A stretch of DNA of 64,000 nucleotides, taken from positions 1,612,001 to 1,676,000 of the forward strand of contig JAHQRK010000009.1 of assembly GCA_019828595.1 (NCBI GenBank), written 5' to 3'. The notes beneath the pieces were generated by a model, which saw only the letters and a list, made by a program, of their open reading frames with translations, was not told the origin of the DNA and made no database searches. The position numbers and the translations under genes were made by a program. Below are positions 1-10,239 of the stretch, one piece after another (position 1 is the first letter of the stretch; each line of letters opens with the position of its first letter). Source of the DNA: Aphanomyces cochlioides. Its lineage: Eukaryota > Oomycota > Saprolegniomycetes > Saprolegniales > Verrucalvaceae.

Positions 1-1
1 T

Positions 2-142
2 ATTTTTATCCGTAACTTCGAAATGGCCATAGACATAGACACTCCCGGTGTGGATGCTCTAATGGCAGCAACTTTAGAAGCACATACTCTTTGTACTGCT
101 GAAGTGAATTTACTGCGTGTCCTGTCCCAAGCTCAAGCGTAA
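2..142 (+). CDS. C-terminal end of an unknown protein (partial)
   Basis: The frame is open from the window edge and ends at TAA 140-142, giving 46 residues that finish with LLRVLSQAQA. Composition is ordinary, acidic to hydrophobic, and no domain is recognisable. It could be a final exon or a chance open frame, because nothing upstream is visible. The MITE starting near 204 lies just downstream, in what would be its 3' flank. Confidence 0.3.
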   Translation: MFIRNFEMAIDIDTPGVDALMAATLEAHTLCTAEVNLLRVLSQAQA

Positions 143-203
143 CCACACGTGGCATTGCGATTTCGTTGATTGATTGCATGGAAACACCAGCAACACTTCA
201 TTG

Positions 204-730
204 GGGCTGTTGACAAAAGTGGGGGCTATTTAGAACATTTAGACAGAATTGGACACCTCTGACAAAAGTGGAGGCTATGTGACAGGAAGTGGACGGATGC
301 TTTCAATGGCCACCACATCTGTCACATTGTCATTGGTTGGTCTCCTGAAATGGAAAGACTGCGACTCATATGCACCAAGTGTCGCTGGGATTTCTCTTGC
401 TCGCGCAATTTGAAAGCGCATCAGCAGAGACAAATCTGCAAAGAAACTCGTAATCACAAGTTACGAGAAAAACGCTGCCAAGGCGGCTGTTAAAAATGGG
501 ATGTTAGCACCAAAGCTATGTGCACAAACTAGAACTTTGTGATATGACAGGCAAGTTTGATGAAATTCAAAGTTCATACTAATTTGGTCGATTTTTCAAA
601 AAGTTGCGGAACCACACTATTAAGACTATTTTATGAACATGTCCCCACATTTGGAAGATTCCCCACTTTTGTCAGACGTGTCCCACTTCTGTCTGAATTT
701 TCCTAAAAGCCCCCACTTTTGTCAAAAGTC
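204..730. mobile_element. MULE-like MITE with about 66-bp inverted termini
   Basis: The left end (about 210-275) and the reverse complement of the right end (about 661-726) match over about 66 bp and share the core TTGACAAAAGTGGGGGCT. The word TGACAAAAGTGG also recurs inside each arm. The element is flanked by a 10-bp direct repeat, CACTTCATTG, at 194-203 and 731-740. Long TIRs with a 9-11 bp target duplication are the signature of Mutator-like elements. The 527-bp interior has no credible ORF, so it is a non-autonomous MITE. Confidence 0.75.
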
Positions 731-1723
731 CACTTCATTGTCCTTGCTGCCAAGTGATCCATCCCTCAAAATGATGTATGAGTATGCACTCGGCATAAAT
801 GACTAGAGCATTCGCTGCTCGTGTAAAAGCTCCTGCAATGCAAAGTTCCTCATGATTGGACAGGAAGAATGCTCGTGGGGTCTGTCTCGAGCGACCCTCC
901 CCTTGGAGTCGTTTGAACTTTGTTATGAGGTATTTATGCTGAGCCTGCGAGGTATTTGTAGGTCTGCAATGGCTTTGACATTCTGTCAACTATAAGAATT
1001 TCATTTGGTGGGGAAAGATTAACAAACGAAAAGCCAGCTTCCATCAAGCATGTCCTTGAAATAGCAGGATCTTCATCCTAGAAATGCTGTGTTTGAAGTT
1101 TATGATTATCTCAAGCTAGTCGATTGTTCAGATCTTTAAACGTGAAAACCTCGAGTCTCATTGCTTGGAGCACGGAACATGCCAAAGTTCACGCTCCGTT
1201 ATCTTTGGGACAATGGGAACAGCCCTCATAACTTGGGTTCCGAGAGGAACTTTCTCGTGATGCCGACCATCAAGCAACGACTCAGCTGAGCATTGGGACA
1301 ATGGACTCGTTTTGGTAAATCTATATGGCGTTGAAGCATATTCACGATTGAAAATCAACTACCAATCAATTGTGATGGGAATGCGTAAGACACCAGTGCT
1401 ACATTTTATACGTAGATCTGATTGGATAAATGTAGCTAATTTTTCTAAGTTAATCATTCAAGTGTCTTCTAGCTTAAACAAACACGCTTTTTTCGGGCTT
1501 GTTTGGCTCTTCAGCTTGGTCAACACTACAATGCTAGCCATATTTATGACGTGTCCAAGGCATTTTACTTTTAATTCAGATTGAAATCATCAATTTATTT
1601 TGATGGTTACTATGTATTATCTAGACAGAATTGTCGGCTCACTGCTCACTCTGCGACTCCTTAGCAGATAGCAGCCCGACCATGTTCCCATGCATGCTCC
1701 AAGCCTTAGGAAGCTTGCGTCAT

Positions 1724-1757
1724 GAACCACCGTTTTGGGACACCAAAACGGTGGTTC
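1724..1757. repeat. Perfect 15-bp hairpin, 4-nt loop
   Basis: GAACCACCGTTTTGG (1724-1738) and its exact reverse complement (1743-1757) flank the loop GACA. There is no T-run after it and no adjacent gene, so it is not a bacterial-type terminator. It may be a remnant of a foldback element. Confidence 0.8.
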
Positions 1758-1880
1758 AAGGTTCTAACTTAGCTCAGTGGATGTGAGAACAAGACCAAGC
1801 AATTCATAGCCTTGGAATAGATTTTTTACAAAAATTAACCAAAGATTCACATACCCTTATCTAAACTCACAGGCAGGCCT

Positions 1881-1902
1881 TGGTGCGATAAATATCGCAC
1901 CA
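1881..1902. repeat. Perfect 10-bp palindromic arms, 2-nt spacer
   Basis: TGGTGCGATA and its reverse complement TATCGCACCA are separated by AA. It lies about 125 bp from the previous hairpin. No function is apparent. Confidence 0.75.
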
Positions 1903-3032
1903 TGGTCTACAAGAATTCCTCTGTCATTTGGATCAAAAGGCAAAAGGTGAAATGTCAAATACTAAACTATTCACTTCTGTATATAGCATTATTGATGAAA
2001 GCAGTTATTTCAACTAGGTCAATCATATTCACGATCACTCATCTTGTGGATTCGTTGCCCAAGCCGCCACAAATGACAAAATGACAGTAGCGTTGTGCTT
2101 TGACAATGTTTAGTTGTTAAGGATTGGTCAGTTTTTGTCCAATGATTGTCATATCTCTAGCGTAACTCAAGGAGCTTACAGATTCGCGTCACATTTCATT
2201 GATGTGCAAGCATAATTTAATCAAGTCATGCACAGGAAAATAAAAAATATTAATGACTTGTCTTCGGAATTCACAGAAAAATAATCCTACTATGTATATT
2301 TCAGCCAATCAATAGTTATTAAAAGTTGTGCGGTGTTTAATTGGTCAAAAACACAAGTCATGAGACAGCGACTCTTACGTGCAAGTCTCAAATGGCAATC
2401 GAAAATGCCTTTATTGACTTCAAAAGGCATGCAATCATCAGCACACTTGAGACTACCTTAGAGTTTAGTGTTTGTTCTAAGGGTGTTTAAATTGATGGTA
2501 ATTAACTTTCGCCTGAATGAAGTTGTTATGATAAGTGACTGTGGAGACAAATTTGAATTTGTCTCAATGTTTTTAGTTATATCTCAATAAGTTCTAAAGG
2601 ATTGCAGTAGCGTATGACATATCTCTAATATAACGATGAGTGATAAAACTACGCTAATAGATTCCAGCCATAAGTTGAAATGAAACATCGCGTTGCGTGG
2701 ACAAAAAGAAAAGGGAATACAACACCTCAACTGCTCAACGCTTCTCACTATCTTAGCTTGTTGTGCTGCACTTCTTAGCAATAGATTCTTCATCATATTG
2801 CATCTTATCTACGACTCGTCAAACGTCAGTCAAGGTCAGACTGTGTTTTGCTCCCTGGTTCTCTTGATGCTATTTTTGGGATTTTCTCGAAATGTGATTG
2901 GCTCATTTTCCCACAGAAAAATCCTTCTGTGGATTGCATTCAATTCGAGCTTTATTTTATTTCATACAAAATGTAGTACTACAAATAATTAAATCATGAA
3001 AAGAATTTTGAGTATTTTGGAAAATACAGGAC

Positions 3033-3134
3033 AAATTTTCTGTGGATGCATACAAACGGCAATATTTGTCCGATGTTTTCCGGAAATTTTCTGTGGATGC
3101 ATACAAACGGCAATATTTGTCCGATGTTTTCCGG
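3033..3134. repeat. 51-bp tandem duplication (2 copies)
   Basis: The 51-nt unit at 3033-3083 is repeated exactly at 3084-3134, starting AAATTTTCTGTGGATGCATA. It lies about 200 bp upstream of the first P450 start codon, in its likely 5' leader or promoter. Because 51 is a multiple of 3, the copies add 17 codons to a frame that is open upstream of the P450 ATG. Confidence 0.85.
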
Positions 3135-3332
3135 AGAATGGGAAATTGTAAGCTGTCGTCTTACGCTGCCTCTGAAAAACCCATACTATTAATAGTACTC
3201 AAGTTACAGAAGTTGTTGAATCGCTCAATCAGTCACCAAATACAGGATGAATATCCGGATACATCCCATTTTTTCCGGTTAAAGATATCAATTGTAGAAT
3301 TTGTGATATCTTCATTTCCATTTTTGAAGACA

Positions 3333-5712
3333 ATGGGGACAGACGTCTCTTCTTTGGTGCATCAAACTCCTCCATTCACATACGCGGTGGTTGCAACTAC
3401 TGCTGGGTCTATCCTCTTTGGCACGTTGGTTCTTCATTGTCTGTGGAAGTCGCGCCATGTGCCAACACCTCCAGCGACCAGCTTCTTGTTCGGACATCTG
3501 TACAATGCTGTCAGGAAGAGAGACGCTAAGAACTCATGTAGATATGAAATGTGTGTGAGAGTTGTCAAGTGGAAGAGCGACGACCACTACCCAGAACCAT
3601 ATTTGTCATGGGTGAAGACGTACGGCGGTGCTGTTCGTCTGCGTGAAGTAAACAACTTTAGTGTGCTCTTCACAGATTCGGTGGCACTTCAGCACATTCT
3701 CGTCGCAAATGCTAACAATTACCCTCGTCTTCCCATGATTCAAGCGTACCTACGAGTAAGTTCAACGGATAGAATTTTTGTTATGTTGCTGTAGAATGTT
3801 ACTATAGGCGATGGTTTATTCAGCGTCGAGGGAAAGCAACACGACTCCTTCCGGAAGCTGATAAATCCTCTCTTTGCTGTCTCGAAAATCAAAACTTTCC
3901 TTGAGATCTTTAACAACCAGACGCAGCTCTACAGCCAAAACTACCTCGAGCCTGCTTGTGATACCAACACACCGGTGGATCTATTAAAGAGTAAATGACT
4001 GACTGATCTACTCTGTCTGATACTCACTACACCATTTGCCGGTTTAGTTCGTTTAACTTGCGATATATTTCGTACCATTTGCAATATATTTCGAATCACG
4101 TGCAATATATTTCGAATGACTTGCATTTAATTTCGTATCCGGCAACGAAAATCGATTTATATTTCGCGTGGCGTGCATTATATTTCATACCTCTTGCATT
4201 TAATTTCGTATTTTTTAGCTTATATTTCGTATCACGTGCATTTAAATGCGTAGTAATGCAAAATCTATTGAATGTCCTATTGAGATATGAAGTTTCACAT
4301 GTGTTGAAGTATTGGCTTGAGCTATGAATTCGCGACGGGCAAGCGCATATGAACTCTGCTGAGCTTGCTTGATGCTCGCATTGACTTATATGGCGATTGA
4401 AGTGTCCCATCAATTTCTTATGAGGTCGATAACAATTTTTTGTTAATTTTTCTATGGACTTTTTCTCTTCTCTGCGAAATTAAATGCAAGTGATACGAAA
4501 TATAAGCTAAAAGTATGAAATTAAATGCAAGAGGTACGAAATATAATGCAAGTCATGTGAAATATAAATCGATTTTCGTCGCTGACGACGAAATTAAATG
4601 CAAGTCATACGAAATATATTGCACGTGATTCGAAATATATTGCAAATGGTACGAAATATATCGCAAGTTAAACAAACTAAACCGGCAAATGGTGTAGTAT
4701 TTGCCAGATTGATGCTGTCGATTGTTGGCTTGACTGTGTTGGGATACGATTTTGATAATTCGCCCGTCGCTCTTAAAGCGTATGAGCAAAGCATGATCGA
4801 ACCAAGCCCACTCATGCTCATTGGAACATTTTTCATTCCTGGGTTTCTCAATCTCCCCATACCAAGTTTGGCGAAGCGCCGCAAAGCCCAAGACACCCTC
4901 AAGAAGATTTTGGTGGAAGTTATCCAGGATAAGCTGGCTACCATGTCCTCAGAGAATACACAGGACTTGCTGGACATAATTCTTCTCCATGCTATGACCC
5001 AAGAGGCAGTGTCTCACACACTAACATTTATGATGGCTGGACATGACACTTCTAGCAACACTCTTGGCTTTATCTTTGGCATTTTACCAACATATCCGAA
5101 CATTATTGCTGCCATCCGAGCCGAATACTGTGACGTCATTTCAAAATATGGATCGTTGAATTCATGGGAGGCGGTGTCGGAGCTGGCATACACACAAGCT
5201 GCCATTCAAGAAACGATGCGCCTGAATACTGTCATCTTCTTGATGATTCATCGAACTGCTGTTGAAAATGACAATGTTCCAATGTCCGATGGCTCGATTA
5301 TCTTCATGCCTAAAGTGAGTACAAGACAAGTCCTTCGTGTAATCGATTCTAGGGCACCACCATGCAGACAAACCTGGCATCTATCCATCGCAATCCAAAA
5401 TACTGGAAAAATCCTGAATCGTTCATCCCAGATCGCTTTGTCGAAGGCATGCCAGAATGGGATGCTGATCTCCCCCTTCGAGGAGGCAAATCACACGCTT
5501 TTCACTACATGCCTTTCAGCTTCGGGAGTAAAAGCTGCATTGGTCAACGATTTGCCATGGCTGAGATGCAAGTGGTTGTCGCCACGCTTTTCAGCAAATA
5601 TGAATTTACGCCGACATCCACGACGGACATGCGCCATGCATTTGGGGGGATTGCGTTGAAACCTGTGAACGTGGAAATGTCATTGCGACGTGTTCCCGCT
5701 CCTGGCGCCTGA
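3333..5712 (+). CDS. Cytochrome P450 monooxygenase, intact, 5 exons
   Basis: A membrane-anchored haem-thiolate monooxygenase of about 517 residues. Exons are 3333-3499, 3542-3755, 3795-3990, 4698-5314 and 5353-5712, with introns of 42, 39, 707 and 38 nt. All junctions are GT-AG and keep frame, and they match the third P450 at 6747-8428. Visible features are an N-terminal membrane anchor, the Pro-rich hinge PTPPATS, the I-helix AGHDTS, the K-helix ExxR in QETMR, the PERF-type segment FIPDRF, and the haem loop FSFGSKSCIG with the ligand Cys. The start MGTDV aligns with MLTAV of the paralogue. Intron 3 is enlarged by a 665-bp inserted element but keeps its splice sites. The substrate is unknown; the closest look is the CYP4/CYP86-type clan used for fatty-acid hydroxylation (family knowledge, not shown here). 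Confidence 0.85.
4030..4694. mobile_element. Foldback MITE inside P450 intron 3, TA target site
   Basis: The element is 665 bp with inverted arms of about 220 bp (about 4030-4250 and 4475-4694). Both ends read CACCATTTGCCGGTTTAG inwards. It is flanked by TA (4028-4029 and 4695-4696). The arms are built of roughly 21-bp units alternating ATATTTCG and TTGCA/TTTAATTTCG words. It carries no transposase. Removing it together with one TA leaves a 40-nt GT-AG intron, the same size as the matching intron of the paralogue (7716-7755), so it inserted into a pre-existing short intron. Confidence 0.85.
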
Positions 5713-5926
5713 GTGTAGCTACTGTGTATTGTACTCGCATAAATCGACTTGCCTTCGGTTTCCTCACGACTGAAATCGCTGTTAGCTTGATTTGAAAAAG
5801 GCGAGATCGCAACATTCATGTTCGCTTGATGAAATTGTCCAACGAGGAATCCAAGGCGGTTTTGGGTTTGTTTTTGGAGATCTATGAATCAACGGAACAT
5901 CATTTCGACAATTTGGGGACCATGTG

Positions 5927-6700
5927 ATGACAATCGACTCCTCTTTGGCTCATGAAAGTTCTCCATTCACTTACACGACGGTTGCATTTGCAGCTGGAGC
6001 TATCCTCTTTGGTACATTTGTCCTCCATTGAGTGTGGAAATCAAGCCAACTGAACCAGATTCTAGCTTCGTCTTTGGTCATCTGTACATTATATCCATCA
6101 ATGCAGTCGGTAGCGAACTCTTGCAGATTCGACTTATGGGCGAGTATTGCCATGTGGAATGTCAATGACAACTACCCAGAGCCACTTCTGTCATGGGCCA
6201 AGAAATATGGCGGGGCTTATCGAATGCGAGAATTTACAACTCATGGTGTGTGTTGACGGATCCAGTTGCTGACACGGCACCAATTATCCTCGCCAACCGA
6301 TTGCCCGAACTTACGTCCAAGTGCGAAAGAAGAAATGGTTCACGGTCGTGTTGGTGTAGGATGTTACTTTGGGCGTGGCTTTTTCACTGCCGAGAGAAAA
6401 CAGCACGACTTCATGAATCCCCTCTTCACTACCTCCAAGATCAAAATCTTCTTGAAGACTTTCAACCACCAAACACAAGTCCATTGCAGGGACATCCTTG
6501 ATCCTGCTTGTGATACCAACACACCTGTCGATCTGTTGAGAGTAAGATGAATGTCTACCACACTCATCTGCTAGAAGTGTTCAACAAATTGATGCTATCT
6601 GTTGTTGAGCTGAATGTGTTGGGATTTGATTTTGACAAATCTCCCGTCGCTCTCGAAGCTTATGAACAAAGCATGATCGAAGTGAGCCCACTCATGCTGC
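5927..6700 (+). pseudogene. Truncated cytochrome P450 pseudogene
   Basis: The start MTIDSSLAHESSPFTY parallels the intact P450 upstream. In-frame TGA interrupts the anchor region after the conserved FVLH, another follows THGVC, and the third intron donor is shifted by one base. The short introns at the GHL, VTLG and VFNK positions remain recognisable. Homology ends near 6700, shortly after YEQSMIEVSPLML. The I-helix, ExxR and haem-binding Cys are therefore absent, replaced by the tail of the convergent third P450. It is a 5' partial duplicate and cannot encode an enzyme. Confidence 0.85.
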
Positions 6701-6746
6701 TAAGCTATGCAGTTGCAACCGATGTCGATGGAGAATTCGTCATTAC

Positions 6747-8428
6747 TTATGCACAAGGGGGAACAACTCGGCGGACAGTCATTTCGACATGGGCAGGAGC
6801 GACCGTGATTCCGCCATAGGCTTGGCGCATGTCCATCTTGGATGTCGGGATAAAGTCATACTTGCTCACGAGGTTCGCAACGACAGTTTGGACTTGAGCG
6901 AGTGCAAACTTTTGGCCAATGCACACTTTGCTCCCGCCACTGAACGGCATGTAGTAAAACGCGTGCGATTTGCCACCGCGCAAGACCATGTCGGCATTCC
7001 ATGCGGCGGTGCCTTGGACAAATCGATCGGGGATGAAGGCATCGGGATCCGTCCAGTATTTTGGATTGCGATGCATCGCTGCAAAGTTGATTTGGATGGT
7101 TGTGCCCTAGCATGGACTTAGTCAACTTTAGATGCGATCCTCACCTTTGGAACGAAGAGAGTTGTGCCATCTGCCATGGCACGCGACAGTGTTCAAACGC
7201 AATGTTTCCTGAACGACAGCTAGTGTGTACTCTAGTTCCGTCACGGCCTCCCACGAGTTCAGCGAGCCATACTTGGATAGAACTTTGCTGTATTCCACCC
7301 GAACTCCAGCAACCACGTCAGGATGATGGGCTAGAGTTCCAATGACAAAGCCAAGAGTATTGCTTGTCGTGTCATGACCAGCGAGCATGAACGTCACCGT
7401 GTGGGAAACCGCCTCATCTGTCGTCGCATGGGGAAGAATCATGTCGAGCAAGTCCTTGGGCATTTCTGACGACGACGTCGCAAGTTTCTCATGGATGATG
7501 TCAACCAACATCTTCTTGAGCGTCCCCTGGGCTTTGCGCCGCTTCACCATGCTTGGAATTGGGAGACTCGTGAAACCGGGGATTGTAAAGTATTTGGTTG
7601 AGAGGACTCACTTGGACCATGCTTTGCTCATACGCTTCGATCGCAGCGGGGGATTGATCAAAGTCAAACCCGAGCACGGTGAGCCCAACGATGGATAGCA
7701 TCAATTGGGTAAACACTAGCAGCAGCATCGTGATCGCTGTCACTTTTGCGCATACCCTTTGAAAGATTGACGGGTTCATGGCTGTCGCAAGGAGGCTCGA
7801 GGAACTTTTCACAGTAGAGCTGTGTCTGCTTGGTGAATATCTCGACGAAGGTTTTGATCTTGGAGACGCTGAAGAGGGGATTCATGATCTTGCGATACGT
7901 GTCGTGCTGTTTTCCCTCGACATTGAACAGGCCACCGCCCAATGTGACATCCTATCTCATGACTGTGAGGAGAATTCAATCGGCGGGCCATACTCGGACG
8001 AACGCTCTTCCTATGGCTTTGCGCGGGTAGTTGGTTCCATTTGCGACGAGAATATGCTGCAGCGCGACTGGATCCATGAAGACCACAGTATGGTCATTGA
8101 ACTCGCGCAAGTGAACAGCACCGCCATACTGCTTGAGCCACGACAAATATGGCTCTGGGTAGTGGCCGCGCGTCTTCCACTCGGTAATATTGCCCCGCTG
8201 GTCGAATCTACGAAGACGTGTTGATGAGAGCGTTGATTCCAAGGAGCTTTGCAGATGACCAAACAGGAAGCTGGATGGTGGAGGCCCTGGAACGTGGCTC
8301 ACTTGACTTGCCTTCCACAAGACGTGGAGAACGAGCGAGCCCAACAGAACGGTTCCAGCTGCAGTGGCCATCGCAATGGAATTCAGGGGAGAGTTTTGAT
8401 CCACCAAGGATGCGACGGCTGTCAACAT
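6747..8428 (-). pseudogene. Cytochrome P450, 5 exons, frameshifted
   Basis: Exons on the minus strand are 8428-8253, 8207-7994, 7951-7756, 7715-7145 and 7106-6747. The introns (45, 42, 40 and 38 nt) sit exactly where those of the P450 at 3333 do; the first has a GC donor. The last exon is complete (360 nt, as in the paralogue) with haem loop FSGGSKVCIG, and exon 4 has the I-helix AGHDTT and ExxR in QETLR. However, exon 4 is 46 nt shorter than its paralogue. One out-of-frame deletion lies after the VSPL segment (about 7580-7605). A second, near 7175, removes about 14 codons between the K-helix and the MADGT segment. The frame is not restored, so this is a recent pseudogene unless the sequence is in error. 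The start is the ATG at 8428; upstream in-frame codons are not ATG. Confidence 0.75.
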
Positions 8429-8646
8429 AGACTTCAAATGGCGGAATGGAAGTGACCACCATAACTCTTAACAGTCTGTCCGTGCCAAACGCATGGTGTT
8501 CATGCACGCAGATATAACTCGTGCAAGACACTATGTCCGCCCAAGTACAGTAGCGAGCCAGTGACCATCCAACTCGTCATCATATACATCTCTCATACGC
8601 CACGTCTATAAACTTCAGTTGCTAACTGAATCTGGCGCACAATGCA

Positions 8647-9276
8647 CTTAGGCCCATTCCTAACGAGATCATAAGCCTTGGATCATGAGCCATATAACAC
8701 ACCTTCTCGTATGATCCATATATTTCGTTCCTGACGGGCTCGTGGGTTTCGTGGGATCATGGTAAGATAATACATGTTTTGACTGCTTGACTAACACCAG
8801 CTATTGTACGTATGTGAAGGTAGCTTCCACCAGCTAGCCAAGATAAAGTCATCTGAATCATGTAGATGGGTGCGATTGGCTCGGTATTTGCTCAACAATA
8901 CGATCGTGAATGGCTGCGTTGCAAACTCGGAGCAATCACTTGGCACAGCAGCTCAAAGGAAGAAAGACTCATGCAATAATACCAGATGAACAAACCCTCG
9001 AGTAGCAATTGGTCACGATGCAAATCCCAGGTTAAGGGTTTGCGATAAATCACGTTTCGTCTTCGTTGTGGTGAGGCACGGATAAAGAGCAAAGCAAGCA
9101 AGATGATGAGATTACGCTTGAGTTTCCGGGGATGAGCCATGTGAGTGACAAGTCCAAGCCGACTCACGGGATCATGAAACCAAAAACGAAACGCCTATCC
9201 CTGTTGATTTTTCTTCAATCATGCGCAATCATTTTGGGATCACGACGGATCATGATCTCGTAGGAACGGGCCTAAG
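8647..9276. mobile_element. PIF/Harbinger-type element, internally decayed
   Basis: The ends are inverted: CTTAGGCCCATTCCTAACGA at 8647 matches the reverse complement of 9257-9276 with few differences, and TA sits at both borders of the GGCCC core. The interior carries the start of a DDE_Tnp4-like transposase on the minus strand. The 3-bp TWA duplication expected of this family is not clean, so the superfamily call rests mainly on the coding remnant. Confidence 0.55.
8760..9140 (-). pseudogene. Harbinger-type transposase fragment
   Basis: From ATG 9140 the frame reads MAHPRKLKRNLI and contains RKPLTWDLHRDQ and CMSLSSFELL, the N-terminal pattern of PIF/Harbinger DDE_Tnp4 proteins. A TGA at 8892-8894 interrupts it. 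The same frame then continues with TLSWLAGGSYLHI and IAGVSQAV, again family-like, to about 8760. The DDE catalytic core is missing, so it is a fragment. Confidence 0.6.
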
Positions 9277-10236
9277 AGCATAGTTAATGCGCTCACGCTT
9301 AACCGAAGTGAAATTTGGTATTCCAGTATGGCAAATGTCAAGCACAACCGGCCACGCTAGAATTTCCAATAGATTTGGCGTGGTTAGCCCAATATTGTCT
9401 CAAGAGCAGGCGTCTCATCAACTCCATTGACTTGTTCGTTGATGAATGATGCTACACGTGTATATGAACGAGTGATTGCTGTCCTGGCTCCGTACGACTA
9501 TTAACAAAAGTCGCCCGGTGGTTCCAGGGATGCAATCATAGCCATGTGACGATAGAAACTAGCGCTGGGCGTGTTCAAGCATGCAAACCGAGTGTTGAGT
9601 GTGAAATCTGTGGGCATGGAAACGCCAGTGTGAGGAAGAGTCCATTCCAGGTCAATATGTGGTCAGGTCATTTGTCTGGTCAAGAGAGTTTTTTTGGCCA
9701 GGTCACGTGTTGGTCACACTCAGGTCCACACATTTTCCATGTGTTATTTGTCAGGTCACAGGTCAGGGCGAGAAAATCACAATATAGTGGTGGACATTTG
9801 CATTTCAGTCCATTTTGGCAGAGATCAAGCTCCCATAGTCTAATCTTGCAGTTGATAATCGTGCAGAACTCTCAAAGAAATCAACACCGGTGGTCAAACA
9901 TAAAATCGGCGATGTCCATAGTTCGATTATCGCAAACACCATGCATTAGCATTGCATATGATTTGTATATCGTAGTCACCCTCAAGATGAGCCGCCATTA
10001 GGCACGTCTCTTATTGTACTTCATTCTAACTCTCAAGTAAGCTATCAAGGTGTAAGTAGCTCCTCCCCAGAGCACATTAAGGGTGTTTGTTTACTTGAGA
10101 GATACTCGAGAAGAGGAGCTGAAATTCTTCTTCATGAGAAGAGAGATCTTACAAATCTCTGGTCGACTCTTCACTACCAAAGGACAACTCAATATTTTCG
10201 TCATCATACTCTGAAGTAATGAAAGTTAATTTCTGT
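9277..10236. other. Gene-free stretch with clustered GGTCA words
   Basis: No coding frame is supported. At 9661-9770 the pentamer GGTCA occurs seven times in about 110 bp in one orientation. No other structure was recognised. Confidence 0.45.
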
Positions 10237-10239
10237 TCA

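Larger units (their letters stand above)
741..3032. other. AT-rich stretch without a supported gene
   Basis: No reading frame here looks coding. It holds two perfect hairpins (listed separately) and several ATTGG/CCAAT words. The minus strand at about 735-1358 has two short open frames separated by stops that could be relics of a decayed element, but no family could be assigned. Confidence 0.5.

Noticed and set aside
735..1358. Two minus-strand frames as a transposase relic
   Set aside because: No family motif could be identified and the segments do not join convincingly.
4598..5659. Long open frame that starts in the MITE arm and runs into P450 exon 4 and beyond
   Set aside because: It reads through two GT-AG introns whose removal restores the P450 motifs. 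The start lies in transposon sequence.
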